From Prorocentrum cordatum (Eukaryota > Sar > Dinophyceae > Prorocentrales > Prorocentraceae), in the NCBI GenBank assembly GCA_963575745.1, contig CAUYUJ010007224.1:62001-126000 (forward strand): a stretch of DNA of 64,000 nt, given 5' to 3'. The first letter of the stretch is position 1. The number at the start of each line of letters is the position of its first letter. A program made the translations under genes and the position numbers. Below, piece after piece: positions 9,031-18,833 of this stretch. The notes under the pieces are model-generated. The model was not told where the DNA came from, did no database searches, and saw nothing but the letters and a program-made list of their open reading frames with translations.

Positions 9031-9490
9031 TAGCGTGCCACTCCGCGGGTTTTGGCTCACACCTCGCTTCGGCGCGACACGCGATCCTTTTGCCCGCTCC
9101 CGTGCGTCAGCGTCTCGAGCTTCCCATACGTTCCGAGACTCCCGCCCCGCGCAGCGCAGCGACGTGCTATCCGCTCGCAGGGCATAGCGTTTAAGTCAGA
9201 CATGTCCTTCTATATGAGGAAGATTCAAGAGTACTAAGAAGATAGTCTTGGGAGATGTTTCTAACTGTTTTGTCTATTTTGATTATTTCGACTATTTGCT
9301 TATTTTGCTTTCAAGCTACGCCCGTGAGGGAACATGCCCGACCTCAGCATAGCGTGTCGCCTGGGCGAACGCAGCAAGACGCTATGCACAAACTCCTGAG
9401 CGTTGCTACTCCGCCCTCTGGGGGGGGGCCCTCCCGCCCACGTGGTTCTCATCACACTACTCCTGATCACTCTCATACAGCATCTCAAAT
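9031..9490 (+). repeat. Dispersed repeat R9, copy b, split by an insertion
   Basis: Segments 9031-9190 and 9347-9490 together align with 27395-27690 (GCTTCGGCGCGACACGC, the CGCAGCG..GACG..CTATCCGCTCGCA block, then GCATAGCGTGTCGCC and ACGCTATGCAC). The second segment contains a hairpin with GCATAGCGT and ACGCTATGC arms. The interruption is the element at 9191-9346. Confidence 0.8.
9191..9346. mobile_element. 156-bp MITE-like insertion with 9-bp duplication
   Basis: GCATAGCGT occurs at 9182-9190 and again at 9347-9355, flanking an AT-rich insert absent from the paralogous copy at 27.5 kb. The insert ends are weak inverted repeats (TTAAGTCAGACATG against CATGCCCGACCTCA, 10 of 14 paired). A 9-bp duplication is typical of Mutator-like elements, but no transposase motif is present. 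Confidence 0.65.
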
Positions 9491-9769
9491 TTGATCATCC
9501 CCCTTGGCATCGCTCGGACGTGTGTTTTTTCGGCAAGGAATTGGGCCATCTGGCAAGAAGACGCACGCACGAAACCAAAACATGCACGAGGCATGAACGT
9601 CCGAGCGATGGCAAGCTTGACCATTCTCACAGAATCTCTGGTTCGATCAATGCCCCCCGCCGGGGCAAGTGCCCCTGGGAGGGGAGACGGCAGCATCCCG
9701 CTCGGACTCGAGTGCCAGCAGCGTCGGCGTCGGGAGGGGTCGTCGGGGGAGGAGGCAGGAAGCGAACCC
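9491..9769. other. Spacer, no gene seen
   Basis: Mixed sequence without a convincing frame. It contains no landmark of the families described elsewhere. Confidence 0.4.
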
Positions 9770-10060
9770 AGACCCCCTCGCGCTGTGAACAAGAGTCGCG
9801 TCGGGTGGGTTTTCACCAGTTTCGGCCTCCAGGGGCCCTCACCGGGCCCCAGGACCGTCGGCATCTCGGGCAACCCCGAACGTAGCGGAAAAGGAGGAGG
9901 CAGAGCAGCACAAACGCCACGAGCGAGGTAGGAGGGGAGGGGAAGGACCGTCGGCAATCTGTTGCAGGATGAAGACCCCACACCGGTCCCAGAGGACGGG
10001 CCGAGACCTCGGGTCGAGCGGCTGTGGAAAGGTCATGGCGTCGGAGGTCTGGGAAAGGGA
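9770..10060 (+). repeat. Dispersed repeat R1, copy b, with an internal insert
   Basis: Starts with the R1 upstream block (CAGACCCCCTCGCG) and has CGGCCTCCAGGGGCCCTC at about 9822. The copy is interrupted: AGGACCGTCGGCA occurs at 9851-9863 and again at 9944-9956, around an 80-base purine-rich insert. R1 then resumes with CAGGATGAAGA and GTCGGAGGTCTGGGA. Confidence 0.75.
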
Positions 10061-10157
10061 AGGGGTCGGACGGGGCCGGGCCGAGACCTCGGGTCGAGCG
10101 GCTGTGGAAAGGTCATGGCGTCGGAGGTCTGGGAAAGGGAAGGGGTGGGACGGGGCC
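9998..10157 (+). repeat. Exact-period 80-bp tandem duplication
   Basis: Positions 9998-10077 and 10078-10157 repeat the R1 3' part (GGGCCGAGACCTCGGGTCGA to GGGACGGGGCC) with very few differences, so this duplication is recent. Confidence 0.9.
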
Positions 10158-11120
10158 AGGGCGAGGAGCAAGCCGTGCCAGAGCGTTCCAGGAGGGGCAA
10201 CGGGAGGAGGGAGGTGGACGGAGAGGAGGGAGGAGCACGGGAGAGGAGGAAGAGGACGGAGAAGGGAGAGAGAGAGGGAGGGAGGGAGGGAGGGAGGGAG
10301 GAGAGCGAGAGAGACTCACGAGTCCCAGGTGCCGCATGGGGCCATCGGAGGTCCGCGGACATGTGCGTACGTTGTTGTACGATGTCATACCGATTTGGCG
10401 GTTGTCGATTCAATTTCAGCCATCTATGCATTGGATTGTCGGTTGTGGGCAGATTGATGGAGGAGGCGGAAGTTGAAAAGCGTCATAGATGGGTTTACTT
10501 CGACACGGCGTCGGGCGATCTTCTGTTCTCAGGAGAGATGAGGGTGAGGAAGAAGAGGGCGAGCAGTTCTTTGGATGCTACTGGAGCGTTTTCCGCCGCT
10601 GTCATATGCCCTCGGAAGGGTTTTGGCGGGTCGGAAAATCCCAGAAGAGGGAACGAAAGGGAGAGGAACAGAGCCCCCTCGTGCTCTTCCTCCGGTGGCC
10701 AGTGTGCTGCCAGGCCAGTGCGATATCCCGGGCCACCACCGTAGTTTCGTGGCCCTGTCGTTCCCATCAAGCTATGTGCCCCTCCGAGCCCACCGCAGTC
10801 AGCCAGATAGTGAAACATTTGCTTGCGGATCTCGGTGGCCGCCTGAGAATTGCTGCAGACTTTCCAAAGACGAAAAAAGTATGCTTGTGTCATCTCTCGA
10901 TCGCCTGTTCTGTCTCGAGCTGTTTTAACCTATGATGTGGTGAGTGCTATCGCTTGCGAGCCTGAGAGAACAAAAGTCAGGATTGGGGGAGGAGGGGCCG
11001 ATCCAGGCGGCCGGCGTGAGCGACAAGAACGAGGCGGCGCTCCGAGCGTTGAAGGAGCGCCTTGCTCTGACGCCACCTCCCGCCGCGCTTGACCCGGCCG
11101 CATGGGCCACCTCCATGGCC
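10158..11120. other. Purine-rich then mixed spacer, no gene seen
   Basis: 10160-10310 is GGGA/GAGG-rich with a (GGGA)n core at about 10271-10305. The remainder, including 10320-10940, has open frames on both strands but no domain, repeat landmark or codon pattern that supports a gene. Confidence 0.4.
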
Positions 11121-11676
11121 CATGTCGATCCGATCGAAGCGAGTCATGTCGAGTCCAGCCAGCCCGATCCGATGTCATACCGATGTTCCGACGATCCGAT
11201 GCGGTGTGACGCTTGCGTGGCGATGCTGTGGATCCTGGCGCGACCGATCCGGCTCGACTCCGACGCCGTGCCGGTGCGGCCCGATTCGATGCACATTCTG
11301 GTTTTCCGATTCGATGTTGATTGGTCCTGCACCGTGCGGTCGCTCCCCTCTGCTTCCTCCCCCTGCCTCCCGGAGAACAGGAGCTGCTTCGAGGAGGAGG
11401 GGGAGGTGCAGGAGGGCGAAGAGGAGGAGGAGGAGGAGGAGCTGCTTCGGGGAGGAAGAGGTGGAGGTGGCCGAGGTGGAGGAGGAGAAGGAGTGCGGGG
11501 CACCCTCCGAGCGGGTGGCCAGATCGTGCTTCGTCGGAGGGCGGGACCTTTTTGCTGTCATTTTCGAGGGCGGGGCTGGTCGAGACAACGGCGGCTCGCC
11601 CTGGCGGCTTTCGTCCTGCTCTTGGGCCTCCTGGAGTCTTCTCGTCGCCACGGCAGGATGCTCCTCGTGAAACTTC
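11121..11676. other. Cryptic CCGATTCGAT repeats and GGA tract
   Basis: 11121-11330 is full of degenerate CCGATCCGAT/CCGATTCGAT units. A short GAGGAGG tract follows at 11391-11500. A similar CGATTCGGCTTCG texture recurs at about 28040-28210. No gene. Confidence 0.5.
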
Positions 11677-11829
11677 GGTGGCCACACGTGAGCCCTACCC
11701 CCACCTTCCACGATTTCCAGAGGGGTGGGGGGGGTCGCCTCGTTCGGAGGCTCCCGAGCAGAGTAGACCCCCCACCCGCCCCGTAGAAGTCGTGGAAGGG
11801 AGGGGGGGTAGGGCTCACATGTGGCGACG
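11677..11829. mobile_element. Foldback element with about 45-base arms
   Basis: Left arm 11677-11718 (GGTGGCCACACGTGAGCCCT onward) pairs with right arm 11785-11829 (ending AGGGCTCACATGTGGCGAC). The inner parts GGGGTGGGGGG and CCCCCCACCCG extend the stem, so nearly the whole 153 bases can fold on itself. An R8 copy begins at its right edge. Confidence 0.75.
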
Positions 11830-11950
11830 CAAGAAGGGTTTGATTGCGCCGACATTCGCGCATAAGCTTCCCGCAGAAGGTCGCGCAGAAGCGCCCTCGC
11901 TTCAAATGTGGCGTGCCGCGCTGGCGGCCCGCGTAAGCCACCGCGTTAGG
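11824..11950 (+). repeat. Dispersed repeat R8, copy 2
   Basis: Paralogue of 7538-7665 in the same orientation; the shared core GCGTGCCGCGCTGGCGGCCC is exact in both. Confidence 0.7.
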
Positions 11951-12194
11951 TCGCTACGTCATCTCACGTTAGACCTGTTTTTGATCGTCGCTAAGCGGCC
12001 ACCTAAACTTGTCGGTATGGGCACCAGGCGGGCTCCGGGGATCGATTTGGAGCGGAGTTGGGCCGAGCGGGAGGCCGCCGTTGTGTCGTGAGGCCCTACT
12101 GGGACACCCTGGGGGGGGGGACCCAGGTGCCTGGGCGTGGACAGGGAGAGCTCGAGATTGAGCATCGTGTCTCGGAGGCCCCGTTGGGATTGCG

Positions 12195-12352
12195 GTCGGA
12201 CCGAGGTATAAGATCGAGGTCCGTTCGGGGAGGGTATCCTGATGTTCTTTCTGGCTGTTGGATGCTCTTGCGCATTCTGGGGGGGTACGTACCCTTGGAT
12301 GCTCGGCGCGTTGTGGCAGGCGGAGGGTCTCGGGTCCTTGAGGGGTGTACAC
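12195..12352 (+). repeat. Dispersed repeat R3, copy a
   Basis: Landmarks: CGGACCGAGGTATAAGATCG, GTTCGGGGAGGG, TGTTCTTTCTGGCTGTTGGA, GGGGGGTACG, CTTGGATG, GGCGGAGGGTCTCG and CTTGAGGGGTG. Other copies are at 44575-44755 (reverse) and 60295-60465 (forward). Confidence 0.8.
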
Positions 12353-12924
12353 GCGCGCAGCTTATCTTCCAGGACGACGAGCTGACAGCACTGAAGATAC
12401 ATGAATCGGGGTTCGAACCGATGGCACCCGTCCTTCCTGCACTGTGGAGGTAACCTTCGAATGATCAGTCCTGACAGCAACGACTCCGCGCAGGAATTGG
12501 CGCGCTGCCAGGCCAAGCTTGATGAGAGCGGGGGTGAGGTTGGGCTAACAGATCTCCAGATCTGGAAAACAGCTTGCGGCATGATGGGGGAATATTATGC
12601 CCTTCCTGGTGTCCCACCTACGTGCTTCGAGCCCTAAGGGATTTCTCTGGGTTGGTTTGGCTGGGACATGTTACCTACTACTGGGGCTGGCGGACACTAT
12701 TGTACGCCAAGCCGGGCCACTCCAAGCGGATGTAATCTAAGTAACAGGATCATGCTTACGCCAGAATTGCAGCGGCATTCCTGCTAGGCTTTGGCGTAGG
12801 CCTCCCCCAGAGAACATGCACTTCGGTTTTGCGGTGGCAGTGGAGCTGTTGTAGAATTAATAGTCTGCAATGAAGATGCCATTGATGGGCCTGTTTTCCA
12901 CCGCCACCACCATAAGCTGGGGGG
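12353..12924. other. Spacer, no gene seen
   Basis: Contains an isolated box-B-like GGGGTTCGAACC at about 12410 that does not fold into a tRNA T-arm. No coding frame can be supported. Confidence 0.4.
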
Positions 12925-13043
12925 AAGGAGGAGGACGAGGAGGAGGAGGAGGACGAAGATGAGGAGGAGGAGGAGGACGAAGATGAGGAGGAGGAGGAGG
13001 AGGAGAAGGAGGAGGAGGAGGAGGAGGAGGAGGAGGAGGAGGA
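12925..13043. repeat. GGA/GAC purine triplet tract
   Basis: GAGGAGGAC repeats on the plus strand. The derived poly-Arg/Glu and poly-Ser frames are artefacts. Confidence 0.9.
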
Positions 13044-13467
13044 CCCCCTCCCCCTCCAACTTATTGTGGTGGTGGTGGAAGAGAGGCCCATCAGCCATCA
13101 CTACTTTGTCATTGCTAGGCGTACATTGCGGCGGTGTGCGCCTCGCTCGTCTCAGCCGTCGTTCTGTGCGCACGCTTCTTTTTACCTGAAGGTGTTGAAG
13201 TTGTTTTTGAGAATGCTGTTCCTTCTGCGGCGATCACAACTACCAAGGACAGGGCAAGTCCAACAACGCCTGCACTGCTGCTGCCGCTGTGGCTGGGTCA
13301 TTGTGCAGCGAGTGCTGGCGTTAACGAAACCACCTGTCGTCCAGCAACCACCCCACTCGGCCGGTCGCCGAGCAGCCCAGCCAGCCCAACCACGCCAACC
13401 CGCCTACCCCCGCCGTTTGCCCTCCGTCACCATCCAGAGGGGGCGAGTAGTTTTTCTCACAGGCGAC
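13044..13467. other. Spacer, no gene seen
   Basis: Mixed sequence ending in a GCCCAGCC-rich patch at about 13370-13400. Open frames lack recognisable content. Confidence 0.4.
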
Positions 13468-13735
13468 TCAGATCCCCTCGCGTTGTGAAAAGACAACGGA
13501 ATGGGGGTTTTCGCTATTTTCGGCCTCTTGGGGGAAACCCAGTCCCAAACACAAAGCCAAGACGTGTGTTTTTTCGTTGCTATTTTCGGCCGCCCGGAGG
13601 CCCTTCGCGGGCCTGGGGACCGTCAGGGAAATGATTCAGGATAAAAAGCTGGTCCCAGGGAAGGGATCCAGGTCTCTTGGGGTCGACCCCATGAACAACA
13701 AAAATCACGACGTCGGGGGTCTGGGATGGCGCCGG
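13468..13735 (+). repeat. Dispersed repeat R1, copy c
   Basis: Starts CAGATCCCCTCG, then a perfect hairpin CGTTGT (13481-13486) / ACAACG (13493-13498). The block TTTTCGGCC occurs twice (13514 and 13583), and the copy then runs through GACCGTCAGG, ATGATTCAGGATAAAAAGCT, GGTCCCAGGGAAGGG, GAACAACAAAAAT and CGACGTCGGGGGTCTGGGA. Confidence 0.85.
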
Positions 13736-14404
13736 GAGCCCCCACAGAAATGCCAAGGGACCCACGTGGCCTTGGCAACGGAGTCCAGGCCAGACGCCCT
13801 TCGCGAGACGTGCTGCTGGCCCCGGGCCGGCAGCTCCCAGCAGTCGTGGGATGGAGTGGAGCGGAAGTGAGACCAGCAGTCGAAAGCCCGCTCGCCCAGG
13901 GAACGAGGGGGATCACTCCCTCTGGGCCTCGTCCTCCAGCTGCTCGGAGCGCCTGGAGGCGGCCGCGGCGGTCCACTGCACAAGACCGCCGGATTCGAGA
14001 CCGAACCCGGCCAGGATCGCCCCTCTCCCAGGACGTAGGCAAGAGCCTCCTGGAAAAACAGCACGGGTGCAGACCGCCGCGGTCTCGCTCATGTTCAAAA
14101 AACAATCTCGGCTGGCTGGCAGAGGTGCCACGTGGAAAGGGCCTCCAAAACACCGACCGTCCATCCGTCGTGCTGGCTCAGCCAGCGGGGGAAAAGGCCA
14201 CGGGCAATTTGCATTTGCTCCTGCTTCAGCCTAGTGCCCGCCCCTGCTCCTCTACAGGGCTGCGCCAGGGCGCGCGCTCCTCCCCAGGCAAATGTTCCGC
14301 GCGAAGCGCAACAGAGCAGCCCTGGAGGCAGCGATCACGAGAGCCCTCTGGGCATCGAAAGCTCTGGTGCCTCAAACTCGGTGTTGGAAAGCTGGACAAG
14401 TATC
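13736..14404. other. Spacer, no gene seen
   Basis: Open frames exist on several strands but none shows a domain. No repeat landmark recognised. Confidence 0.4.
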
Positions 14405-14580
14405 AGGGGGAAAACAGACACACAGACACAATGAATCGTCGACTCCCAGGAAAATCACGGAACCTATGGGAACATATGGGATGAGGGGGGGGAACGAAAA
14501 CCCAAAACATATGGGAACACGTCGGGGATCTTGGGGCGTGTGTCTATTGATCGGGGTGTCCCTGAGCCCCTTGAAAGTAG
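14405..14580 (+). repeat. Dispersed repeat R4, copy a
   Basis: Landmarks: AACAGACACACAGACACAAT, GAATCGTCGACTCCC, ATATGGGA units, GGGGGGAACGAAAACC, GTGTCTATTGATC and GTCCCTGAGCCCCTTGA. Other copies are near 28.8, 50.9 and 52.1 kb, with an interrupted one at 44.5 kb. Confidence 0.85.
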
Positions 14581-14650
14581 CGCGAGTTCCGTGCCGATGG
14601 ACACCATAGCCTGCACGCGTGGCAAGAAGGGGTGCGAAATGGCAGAGGCG

Positions 14651-14704
14651 CTCGTCCTCCTCCTCCTCGTCCTCCTCCTCCTCCTCTTCCTTCTCCTCTT
14701 GCAG
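14651..14704 (+). promoter_or_regulatory. Polypyrimidine tract and 3' splice acceptor-like TTGCAG
   Basis: A CTC/TTC tract ends in CTCTTGCAG, with AG at 14703-14704, immediately before a frame that looks coding. This is the arrangement expected of a cis or trans splice acceptor. The inference is unproven. Confidence 0.45.
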
Positions 14705-15242
14705 GATACAGATCGGAATCAACGAGACCCCCAACTTCAGGGCAGTGCTCCCGAGGGGCACGAAAGAGGAGACCATGGCGAAGCTGGACCAGTTCTGGGG
14801 CCACAACCTGAGGGTGGCAATGGGGATGCTGATAGTCTTCGTGGGAGGCAAGAAGTGTCAGCCGGCGGCGCCCAAGTCGGAACTGGAGAGGATGGTGGAA
14901 CGGGAACTTCAGCGTCGGCGCCGCTGAGAAAGGAGGGGGTCGTTGCATTGGCGAGGTTATCTCGGAGTGCAAAAACCCCAGGGTCGAGTGCCAGACCGCG
15001 GCTGTCGCGGACGAGCACCTTCACTGCCCTTCCGACGGCGTCTGCATCGGGCTCTGAAAAAGCCGCCCTCGGGGAGCCCACCCCAGGGCAGTCGGGCATC
15101 GCAGGAGTGCCCAGCAGCGGATAGGCGAAGCGGAAGAGACATCTTTCAGATGATGAAAAGATAGTGGAGTCAATCAGCATGGACGATGAACGCCTCACCA
15201 AGCTTAGACGTTTTGCCCCAGATGGTCGGACATTCGAATAAG
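14705..15242 (+). pseudogene. Broken coding sequence, unknown protein
   Basis: From the acceptor-like AG the frame reads INETPNFRAVLPRGTKEETM, then KLDQFWGHNLRVAMGMLIV and SELERMVEREL, ending at TGA near 14927. These are non-repetitive, amphipathic sequences unlike the surrounding low-complexity frames. A second coding-like stretch, HLSDDEKIVESISMDDERL followed by LRRFAPDGRTFE, lies in another frame at 15125-15239, after an in-frame TAG at 15122. I do not recognise the family. The block GCATTGGCGAGGTTATCTC (14945-14963) recurs in similar form at 17223, which suggests a paralogue of the 15.6-17.5 kb region. Confidence 0.4.
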
Positions 15243-15559
15243 CCCGAACATTTCGAGCAGAACGGGTAGCGACGTCGCAGGGAAACGCTTCTTTGGGAAG
15301 AGGCCTCCCTGGCAGCAGCCAGTCTTCCCGTCCTTGTCAGTAGCCAGTAGCCGGCATCTTCTATTATGGCGACACGATGCTCATCGACATCCCCTTACTC
15401 CATTACAGCTGCGGAGAGACGGCGGGCGGGTGATGTTGCGCATTGCGCAGCATACGCGCAATGCAGAGATGGGTCGCGGACGGCGCGCGCGGGGGTGGGA
15501 GGGGGGGGGGGGGGGGGGGGGGGGCAGGGCGCAAATTGTTAAGTGATATGCGGGGCAAG
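15243..15559. other. Spacer with a 24-base G run
   Basis: No gene seen. An uninterrupted run of 24 G lies at 15501-15524. Confidence 0.6.
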
Positions 15560-17088
15560 TGGGCACTGCACTCCAACCTCCATCATTCACCTTCGGCCCT
15601 CACAGGCAGTCGGGCTCAGCGACGGCCCAGGCGCGCAAGCGTTGCGCACTTGCGGGGGTGTCTCGGGGCGCAGGGCGCAGGAGGCTGTTAGCGGGAAGCG
15701 GCCAGCTATGGCCCCGCGGCCGCTGCAAAAAGGGGCTCGGGTACTACGAGATGATCGAGAGCCGCAGGGGGCGCGCCAAGAACGCGCCTGGACACGAAAA
15801 ATACCAAGAGGCAAAGGAATTCAATGGAAGAGGGCGCGCGTTGATTGCGAGCTGGAGCTCAGGCAGGAGGAGTGGATCGAGTGGGGCGACGAGGAGAAGA
15901 TACGACATGGGGGGGGCAGTGCATTGCGAGGGAGCAAGTATGCCGAAGACTGAAGAGGAACGCAGAAGGGGCCGCGTGGGGAGCCCAGTTCCCGGGGCAG
16001 ATCCAGGCGCCAAAAGCGATCATTGAAGTCGAGGAAGTACATGTAAAAGTCTTGCGATCAGAGGAACAAGATGGCCATTGAGAGGCCCAAGGAGATGACA
16101 AAAGGCTTTGCTGGAGGGCATCAAAATGAATGGGGGGGGGGGGCATCTTCGCAGCCTTCAGCAAAGCAGGAGAAGGCATGGTCTACGCCTTAAGATGTGC
16201 CGAAGAATACGACATCCTGCTGAAGAAGTGCACAGCCATGGACGTCGAGGACGAAGAAGCGCCGAGTGCAGCCAAGAAGGAACTTGAGGAAAAAGGAGCT
16301 GCGCGAGATGGGCGACTACAAGATCGCAAAGAACATGGGGGGGGGACAGACAAAGCACTTCAAGGCGCTGGATTTCGTAGACAAGGACAACATGCAGCTG
16401 TTCAACGCGTGCTGGGGGAAGACAAGATGGGACACAAAAGAAGGACATCGCCTGCTCGTGCGGGCGCGCCTCCCCCATCAAGCTGCGGCGGCAAGGCCCC
16501 GGCCCCTATTCGAGGGGGAACCAGCGGGTGTTCTGGTGCAAGGTGGACTGGGCGCAGCTGGTGAAGGCGCAGGAGAACCATCCAAAAGACGAGATCATGA
16601 AAGAGTGGGTAGACAAAATGAAGGGCGACTTCGGCAAGGGCAGCGAGAGGTGGCATGACGTCGGATTCGAGTCGATGTTCCACCCGCGCACCAGGGGGCC
16701 TTCATTGGTGGTGGAGCTCAAGGTACGAAAACATTGGGAAGCGTTCGTAGCGGACCGGCTGCCGCAGAAGCTAGACGACGCCATCGATGGGAACTACTGC
16801 AAGTTCTACGACTCCGCCCAGAAGATGAGCCCAGAGGAGCTGCTCGAGCTGATCGCAATGCATTGCCCGACGCGCAAGGTCGAGGGCTGCGCGCTCATCT
16901 CAAGGCACCCAGTGGACGCGCGGGAAAGAGCAGGGACGAAGGCCTTCACTATGCAGAGCCGGCGCGAGTCGGCGCTGAAGATATCGAAGAACGACGTGGG
17001 GCGCCTCTGCAGCGTCGTGAAGGTTGCCTTGAAGGAGATTAAGAACGAGGGCGCGCTCGACCCCGAGGAGGTAAGCAGGCTCGAATAA
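15560..17088 (+). pseudogene. Frameshifted gene or pseudogene, unknown protein
   Basis: Coding-like peptide text continues across three frames. Pieces are YYEMIESRRGRAKNAPGHEK (about 15.74 kb), MAIERPKEMTKGF (16.07 kb), FSKAGEGMVYALRCAEEYD (16.15 kb), GGQTKHFKALDFVDKDNMQL (16.34 kb), and a clean 186-residue frame 16528-17088 with VDWAQLVKAQENHPKDEIMK, HWEAFVADRLPQKLDD and SPEELLELIAMHCPTRKVEG. Frame changes occur close to G runs (12 G at 16132-16143, 9 G at about 16336), so some may be indel errors. The composition is hydrophilic with no membrane segment. I do not recognise a domain. Confidence 0.45.
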
Positions 17089-17857
17089 GCGCCAACAGCT
17101 GCGAGACAGCGCGAAGACCTTGCTGGGCGGCGCCGAGATCTTCGAAAAGTACGCCAAGCCGGAGGAGGCGGCCAGCCCCAGCGGCCGCAAGCGAGAGGGC
17201 ACACTGGCAACGCCAAGAGGTGCATTCGCGAGGATCTCTCGGAGTGCGACTCTAGGCAGGCAGGGCGGGCAGACTCAGCGGGGCCACCGCAAGCGGGGGC
17301 ATCTCGGCGTGAGGGCCCTCGAGAGCGCGCTCGCGCAGACAGCGCCTTGGGAAGTGATTTCTTGGAGCGCCGACAGGTGCACTATTGCAGGGAGTGCGGA
17401 TGAACAAACTGCGATTATCACGCAGGCGACCAGAGCGCATCCTCGAGGGCCCCGCAGAAACAAAAGGAAACATAAGGACTGGAGGAAGACATGTAAACCA
17501 ACCTCCAACATGCCGCGACTATCAGCATGCCCCCCCCTCCTAACTACACTTCGAGGGGGCAGAGTGGGATGCGACGGCAGCGCGCTAGGGTAGTGATGCG
17601 ACAATGCACGGGCCAACCATCGGCCAGCACGACCGGAAGAGAAGTGAGACGAGAGAAAGAAACTATATTATGATACTATAAAACCAGTAGGATACTTAGG
17701 CACCCCCCAGCACAAATTTGGAAAGCATTGGCCTCCCGATGATCCTCCTCTTCGCATTTTGCGAGGTCGCGTCGTCGTCTATCCCTCCAAGCTTGGGAGC
17801 CCTGCTCGCCCAGCGCGTCCCCCATTTCACGGGCACGCGGAGGGGCCGACAGCTGCG
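17089..17857. other. 3' region of the broken gene, then spacer
   Basis: 17223-17250 (GCATTCGCGAGGATCTC, then TCGGAGTGC) matches 14945-14972, so the decayed coding region may extend to about 17.5 kb. 17640-17700 is AT-rich. No other feature seen. Confidence 0.4.
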
Positions 17858-17874
17858 CCCCCCCCCCCCCCCCC
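17858..17874. repeat. 17-base C run
   Basis: Uninterrupted poly-C in GC-rich spacer. Confidence 0.95.
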
Positions 17875-18085
17875 GCGCTGACCCGCAGGGGTTCGCACTC
17901 ACAAGGGAGCGTGCCTCTCTTACGGGGCCACTTCGGAGCTCGCCCCTCGAACGTTCGGGGCTTGCCCCTTGCCGGCCCCGGAGAGAAGTCAGGGCTGCTG
18001 CGCAACCAGGTCGCAGGGAAGTTTGGCAGACGCGCGCAAGGCACCAGACGTTGACCCCCTTCTGCGGATGTCCTGTCCTGTCCTG

Positions 18086-18820
18086 CCCTCCTCCTCGTTT
18101 TCCTCCCCCTCCTTCTCGTCGTCCTCGTCCTCCTCCTCCTCCTCCTCCGCCTCCTCCTCCTCTTCGTCGTCCTCCTCCACCTCCTCCTTCTCGTCGTCGT
18201 CCTCCTCCTCCTGCTCCTCCTCCTTCTCCTTGTCCTCGTCCTCCTCCTCCTCCTGCTCCTTTTCCTTTTCCTCCTCCTGCTGCTCCTCCTCTTCCTCCTC
18301 TCCTCCTCCTCCCCTCCTCCTCCTCTTCCTCCCCCCCCTCTCCTCCTCTTCCTTTTTCTCCTCCTCGTCTTCCTCCTCCTTCCCTTTTTCCTCTTCCTCC
18401 TCCTCCTCTTCCTCCTTCTCCTCCTCCTCCTTTTCCTCTTCCTCCTCCTCCTCCTCCTCCTCCTCCTCCTCCTCCTCTTCCTCCTCCTCTCCTCCTCCTC
18501 CTCCTCCTCCTCCTCCTCCTCCTCCTCCTCCTCCTCCTCCTCCTCCTCCTCCTCCTCCTCCTCCTCTTCCTCCTCGTCCTCCTCACCCTTCTCCTCCTCC
18601 TCCTCCTCCTCCTCCTCCTCCTCCTCCTCCTCCTCGTCCCTCTTCCTCGTCCTCCTCCCCTCCTCCTCCTGCTCCTCCTCCTCCTCCTCCTCCTCCTCTT
18701 CCTCCGTTTCCTCCTCCTCCTCCTCCCCTCCTCCTCCTCCTCCTCCTCCTCCTCCTCCTCCTCCTCCTCCTCCTCCTTCTCTTCCTCCTCCTCCTCTTCC
18801 TCCTCCCCTCCTCCTCCTTA
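18086..18820 (+). repeat. 735-bp CTC/CCT pyrimidine tract
   Basis: Almost pure pyrimidine on the plus strand, with G interruptions confined to its first 200 bases and a few later sites. It is the longest such tract in the window. It ends near CTTACCCCGTCCAG (AG at 18829-18830), an acceptor-like end just before the 190-bp tandem repeat. Confidence 0.95.
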
Positions 18821-18833
18821 CCCCGTCCAGCTG

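Noticed and set aside
12400-12430. tRNA or SINE box B (GGGGTTCGAACC)
   Set aside because: The flanks do not form a T-stem, and no box A or cloverleaf is found upstream.
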